Positions 6,496 to 9,212 of a stretch of 9,212 bases of DNA are shown here, in pieces; position 1 is the stretch's first letter, and the number at the start of each line of letters is the position of its first letter. Source of the stretch: an uncultured Synechococcus sp. (GTDB taxonomy: Bacteria; Cyanobacteriota; Cyanobacteriia; PCC-6307; Cyanobiaceae); NCBI GenBank assembly GCA_913020095.1, contig CAJWAH010000050.1:1-9212 (forward strand). Reading direction: 5' to 3'. A program made the translations under genes and the position numbers. A model generated the notes under the pieces. It was given only the letters and a program-made list of their open reading frames with translations. It was not told where the DNA came from and did no database searches.

Positions 6496-8840
6496 CAGCC
6501 GCGTGCGCCACCGGAAACGGTGATGAGGGAGCCCTTATCGGTGTTGCCGCTGGAACCAGTGACCGGGCTCACGGGCAGGGGGACCTCGTCATTGCGCTTC
6601 TGCTGCATCATCACCATGGCGTTCATGGGGCCGACCCGCGAGGGGTTGCGGCGGCGTGCCGAGGCACCTTCGGTGCCTGTCACATGACTGCCTCGATCCC
6701 AGTCATCACCTGTGACCTTGGTGCCTGAACCCTCGCCGGTCACCCGTGAGGTGGAGCGCTGATCCTCATCCATTGACACTGGAGCTTGGGCTTGAACCCT
6801 GGCCTGCAGAGCAGCGGCATCGTTGCGATCAAAGCGGAACTGCTCGGTGCCGGTCACCTTGCCGCCAGCCATGTCGAAGGGGCCGGTGATGCGACCACCC
6901 TGCTCATAGGTGCTGCCGGTGACCTGGCCGGTGCGGGCGCGCTCATCCATGGCGGCCTGGGCCGGCGATTGAACACTGAACTGCTGCCAGCTTTGACCTT
7001 GCAGTGCTTGGGGGAAATCAGCGCCGCGGCCGGAGGCACAGTTGGCAGCCTGCTGGTCAGCACCCACATAAGGAGTGCCGGTGACGTCTTCACAAGCGCC
7101 GCGCTCAGCGCCGGTCATCGCACCGCCAATTCCGGGCTGAATGCCGGTCATGCGGTTGGAGTTGCGAACAGGGGTGCGCTCACGCACGCTGTCCACGGCG
7201 CGGGCTCCGCAAAACTCACCCGACTGCTCAAGGCCGGCATAAGGAGTGCCGGTGACGGCTTTGCAGCTGCCGGGCTCATCACCAGTGACCATCGCCGAAC
7301 GGCCAGTGCGGGTGCCACTCACCACCTGATTGCGGTTGGTGATGCTGAAGCCCACTTTGGCGGCTTCAGCTGGAGGCCGGGTGCCGCAGAAGCCTTCGTA
7401 TTGCTGGGAGCCGATGTATTCATCGCCAGTGATGGCGCGGCAGCTGCCGGCTTCATTGCCGGTCATGCGGGAGGCGCGGCCAACGGCCGTTCCAGTGACG
7501 CCAGTTCCCCGCAGGGTGTTGAGACTGGTGACTTTGGTGGCGCCGCGACCTGCAATCGGAGCTTCCGAACCGATGTATTGATCACCGGTGAGCTGCAGAC
7601 CTGAACCGGACTCATCACCGGTGACCTTCTCGCTGCGGCCCACCATCACGCCGGAGACGGCCTGACCGCCCAAGGTGACCCCGCGGCCCACCTTGGCCAC
7701 AGAGGGAGTCACACCACCGCAATAGGCCGAGGCTTGATCAGCGCCGATGTATTCGGTGCCGGTGACGGCTTTGCAGGTTCCGGGCTCATCGCCGGTGACC
7801 TTCTCGCTGCGGCCGACTTCATTACCAGTCACAGCATTGCCGCGGCTGGTGGAGGTGACGCGGACCTTGGCGGGTTGCTGAGCAGCTGGCTGCCCCTGAC
7901 AGAAAGCTTGGAACACTTCGGCACCGAGGTATTCAGTACCCGTGATCGAACGGCAGGTGGACGCTTCATTGCCGGTGGTCTTCGGCGAGCGGTTGGCTTG
8001 GGTCCCGGTGACGGTTTGACCGCTGAGGGTCTCACTGGCGCCAACTTTCCAATGGGCATCAGCCGCAGCGGCTTGCTTGGCGCCGTGGCGGTTGGGGCCC
8101 GTTGGACGGGTGGGTGCACCAGCGGCTTTGCCACCAAACTTTGAGGCCGCGCCGCTCTTGCTGCGCAGTTCACGAACCTTGAGCGCCAATTCGCGGCTGC
8201 TCATGTCGGGGTTGCCCTGACGCGCCACAGCAGCGGTACCGCTGGACTGAGAGGTGGTTGCCGCCTTACCGCGCTTGGACTGGGCTTCCCGGCGTGCCAA
8301 CACGAGTGAGCGGCTGGGGTTGTGCTGAGCAGCGCGGCGGGGGGTCGCGCGCTTGCTAGCAGCGGATTTGGAATCCAAGCTCAAGCTGGTGGGAGCAGGA
8401 GCAGCTGCTGCCGCCGGAGCGTCTGAACGGGTCTTATGGCAATCGCAGTCTTTTTTGGCTGCAGCAGGGGCGGGAGCGGCAGCTTGCTCTTTGTGGAATG
8501 CCTCGGCGCGGTTGCGATCACTGCTGGTATCAGCTCGCTTGCCGCGACGTGAGAGGGCCTCACGGCGAGCCAAGACGAGATCGCGGCTTGGATTCGCAAC
8601 GCGAGTGGGGCTGGAGCGACGAGCCGGCGCATGGCTGCTGATCTCAGCAGCAGCGACTGGAGCGGCGGCCGACGCTTGACGGGGAGGGATGGCTGGAGCC
8701 GAAGTGCGGCTCGGACGTGCCTCTGCAGCGGTGCGCACACGACCGGCGCTGGTTGATAAGCGCTTCTCCGCGGTCTTACCACCACTGGAGAGGGCCATGC
8801 GACGGGCCAAAGCGGCCTCACGACTGGATTGTGTTGCCAT
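6495..8840 (-). CDS. csoS2: Carboxysome assembly scaffold protein CsoS2
   Basis: A 781-residue intrinsically disordered scaffold that links Rubisco to the inner shell during alpha-carboxysome assembly. It has three parts. The N-terminal region (1-235) carries four basic helical repeats of the SRxxxLxRRxxxSxxGK type, known to bind Rubisco. The middle region (about 262-601) has six repeats built on VTG and ITG triplets, with TGTEYIGA-like signatures, and is implicated in shell packing. The C-terminal region (638-781) has VTG motifs and the conserved end VTGSSGNTDKGSLITVSGG, which anchors to shell proteins. Cysteines occur only at 132, 134 and in five of the six middle repeats. The frame is open throughout, and I see no convincing slippery heptamer in the middle region like that giving CsoS2A/B in Halothiobacillus, so a single full-length product is expected. 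The start ATG has only a weak G-rich Shine-Dalgarno. Confidence 0.96.
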   Translation of the reverse strand: MATQSSREAALARRMALSSGGKTAEKRLSTSAGRVRTAAEARPSRTSAPAIPPRQASAAAPVAAAEISSHAPARRSSPTRVANPSRDLVLARREALSRRGKRADTSSDRNRAEAFHKEQAAAPAPAAAKKDCDCHKTRSDAPAAAAAPAPTSLSLDSKSAASKRATPRRAAQHNPSRSLVLARREAQSKRGKAATTSQSSGTAAVARQGNPDMSSRELALKVRELRSKSGAASKFGGKAAGAPTRPTGPNRHGAKQAAAADAHWKVGASETLSGQTVTGTQANRSPKTTGNEASTCRSITGTEYLGAEVFQAFCQGQPAAQQPAKVRVTSTSRGNAVTGNEVGRSEKVTGDEPGTCKAVTGTEYIGADQASAYCGGVTPSVAKVGRGVTLGGQAVSGVMVGRSEKVTGDESGSGLQLTGDQYIGSEAPIAGRGATKVTSLNTLRGTGVTGTAVGRASRMTGNEAGSCRAITGDEYIGSQQYEGFCGTRPPAEAAKVGFSITNRNQVVSGTRTGRSAMVTGDEPGSCKAVTGTPYAGLEQSGEFCGARAVDSVRERTPVRNSNRMTGIQPGIGGAMTGAERGACEDVTGTPYVGADQQAANCASGRGADFPQALQGQSWQQFSVQSPAQAAMDERARTGQVTGSTYEQGGRITGPFDMAGGKVTGTEQFRFDRNDAAALQARVQAQAPVSMDEDQRSTSRVTGEGSGTKVTGDDWDRGSHVTGTEGASARRRNPSRVGPMNAMVMMQQKRNDEVPLPVSPVTGSSGNTDKGSLITVSGGARG
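6498..6929 (-). repeat. C-terminal shell-anchoring region of CsoS2
   Basis: Residues 638-781 contain two VTG/ITG clusters (640-664 and 700-722) followed by the arginine-rich linker RRRNPSRVGP. The highly conserved end is VPLPVSPVTGSSG and then ITVSGGARG. This region is known to bind BMC hexamers from the inside of the shell. It has no cysteine. Confidence 0.85.
7038..8057 (-). repeat. Six middle-region (M) repeats of CsoS2
   Basis: Six repeats of about 50-60 residues run from residue 262 to 601, at about 262-314, 325-374, 383-427, 436-485, 495-544 and 553-601. The pattern is a KV start, then VTG-x4-GRS, VTGDE-x-G-x-C, VTGTEYIGA and a closing Cys. Cysteine pairs are 296/314, 356/374, 467/485, 526/544 and 583/601. 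The third repeat has none. The sixth is the most diverged and could be grouped with the C-terminal region. Confidence 0.9.
8142..8828 (-). repeat. Four N-terminal Rubisco-binding repeats of CsoS2
   Basis: Repeat positions in the protein are N1 residues 5-24 (8769-8828), N2 83-103 (8532-8594), N3 174-194 (8259-8321) and N4 210-233 (8142-8213). The core is SR-x-x-x-L-x-RR-E-A-x-S-x-x-GK. N2 and N3 are nearly identical (LVLARREA shared). N4 is the most divergent: it has KVRELRSKSG and no final Lys. Linkers are rich in Ala, Pro and Ser. In the Halothiobacillus protein this repeat type binds Rubisco through its basic residues. Confidence 0.9.
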
Positions 8841-8852
8841 ATCCGCCCCCGG

Positions 8853-8893
8853 AAAAAAAATCTTGGTAAGGGGTCCCCGCCGCAGCGGGGACC
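8853..8893 (-). terminator. Hairpin plus T-tract between rbcS and csoS2 (attenuator or mRNA-protecting stem)
   Basis: On the coding strand GGTCCCCGC and GCGGGGACC form a perfect 9-bp, GC-rich stem (8893-8885 with 8880-8872) around a 4-nt loop TGCG, 26 nt after the rbcS stop. A run of eight T (8860-8853) follows, but only after an 11-nt spacer, so it is not a canonical intrinsic terminator. It could give partial termination, or mark an RNA-processing/stability stem that protects the rbcL-rbcS 3' end. Either would explain how Rubisco is made in excess over the scaffold and shell proteins from one operon. The stem is seen; the role is inferred. Confidence 0.65.
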
Positions 8894-8919
8894 GGTCTGA
8901 TCAGAAATCAGAGAAGGGC

Positions 8920-9212
8920 TCAGCGGCCTTCGAAAACCACGAAGCAAGAACCCTGGCTTTGGGTGTAGGCGTCGTAACCAACCATCCGCACGTGATGGTC
9001 GGGATAGGCGCGATGGCAAGCCTCGAGCTCACTGACGATCAGGTTGAGGTCCTTTTCGCCAAAGAAGGGAAGCTTCCAATAGGACCAGTAGGTGGCCATG
9101 GAATTGCTGGGGTGGACGTGCTCAATGAGCGGGCTCCAACCCTGGGCAATGATGTAAGCGATCTGGTCGTAGATCTCGTCCTGGGTCATCGGCGGGAGGA
9201 AGCCGAAGGTCT
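8920..9212 (-). CDS. rbcS: Rubisco small subunit, form 1A type (5' end beyond the window)
   Basis: The last 96 residues of the Rubisco small subunit. An in-frame ATG at 9189 is not the start. The open frame continues to the window edge as Thr-Phe-Gly-Phe-Leu-Pro-Pro before Met-Thr-Gln, matching the ETFGFLPPMTQDEIYDQI region of form 1A small subunits, so roughly 17 residues are missing. Conserved stretches are YWKLPFFGE, ACHRAYPDHHVRMVGYDAYT and the terminal CFVVFEGR. The protein caps the L8S8 enzyme, which fixes CO2 in the carboxysome lumen. rbcL, and probably csoS1, should lie just to the right. The form 1A type and the neighbouring csoS2 place this in an alpha-cyanobacterium. Confidence 0.97.
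   Translation of the reverse strand, partial: TFGFLPPMTQDEIYDQIAYIIAQGWSPLIEHVHPSNSMATYWSYWKLPFFGEKDLNLIVSELEACHRAYPDHHVRMVGYDAYTQSQGSCFVVFEGR

Noticed and set aside
6786..7604. Plus-strand open frame of 272 codons opposite the csoS2 repeats, Ala/Gly-rich with repeated AGD-like units
   Set aside because: Its repetitiveness is the mirror of the CsoS2 M repeats on the other strand. It has no ribosome binding site or recognisable domain, and it overlaps a certain gene.
8451..8456. Run of six A on the coding strand in csoS2 (Lys129-Lys130), a possible frameshift slippery site like that making two CsoS2 forms in Halothiobacillus
   Set aside because: The codons are GCC AAA AAA GAC, so the heptamer is C AAA AAA rather than X XXY YYZ. 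It lies in the N-terminal linker and not the middle region, and no clear downstream structure was seen.
8853..8893. Reading the rbcS-csoS2 hairpin as a full intrinsic terminator ending the rbc operon
   Set aside because: The T run starts 11 nt after the stem. I also see no convincing promoter in the remaining gap before csoS2, so complete termination would leave the cso genes without transcription.
8381..9019. Minus-strand open frame of 212 codons spanning rbcS, the gap and the csoS2 start
   Set aside because: It is out of frame with two certain genes, Arg/Pro/Leu-rich, and runs across the hairpin region. It is a shadow frame.

Overview
The window is one continuous, entirely minus-strand block of CO2-concentrating genes. 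It belongs to an alpha-cyanobacterium of the marine Synechococcus / Cyanobium type. The evidence is a form 1A-type Rubisco small subunit, a complete alpha-carboxysome (cso) gene order, high GC content, and proton-pumping NDH-1 subunits of the CO2-uptake (NdhD4/NdhF4) class directly downstream. Proteobacterial cso clusters would not carry that last pair. Genus and species cannot be fixed from this window alone.

Reading in the direction of transcription, from the right edge to the left: rbcS (5' end cut off by the window edge), a 79-nt gap holding a strong hairpin, csoS2 (shell/Rubisco scaffold), csoS3/csoSCA (carboxysomal carbonic anhydrase), csoS4A and csoS4B (vertex pentamers), csoS1E (BMC hexamer-type shell protein with a long basic disordered N-terminal tail), a bacterioferritin-like gene with a full diiron site, ndhF4, ndhD4, and the first 23 nt of one more gene. 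That last gene has a strong ribosome binding site and is probably the CO2-hydration subunit chpX/cupB.

The genes form a logical unit. NDH-1(4) with its CO2-hydration partner converts CO2 to bicarbonate in the cytosol. Bicarbonate enters the carboxysome, CsoSCA turns it back to CO2, and Rubisco, organised by CsoS2, fixes it. CsoS4A/B and the BMC hexamers close the shell. Most junctions are stop/start overlaps (TGATG, TAATG, TTGA) or gaps of 2-5 nt, so the carboxysome, ferritin and NDH parts look co-transcribed and partly translationally coupled. The only gaps above 5 nt are rbcS-csoS2 (79 nt, with the hairpin) and csoS4B-csoS1E (49 nt, no ribosome binding site seen). There is no gene-free stretch over 300 bases, and I saw no RNA gene, mobile element or CRISPR array.

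This is a known type of system. The parts most worth a second look are the tailed shell protein CsoS1E, the intact bacterioferritin between shell and NDH genes, the rbcS-csoS2 hairpin, and cysteine features of CsoS2 (a middle repeat lacking both cysteines and a Cys-Asp-Cys-His motif in an N-terminal linker).
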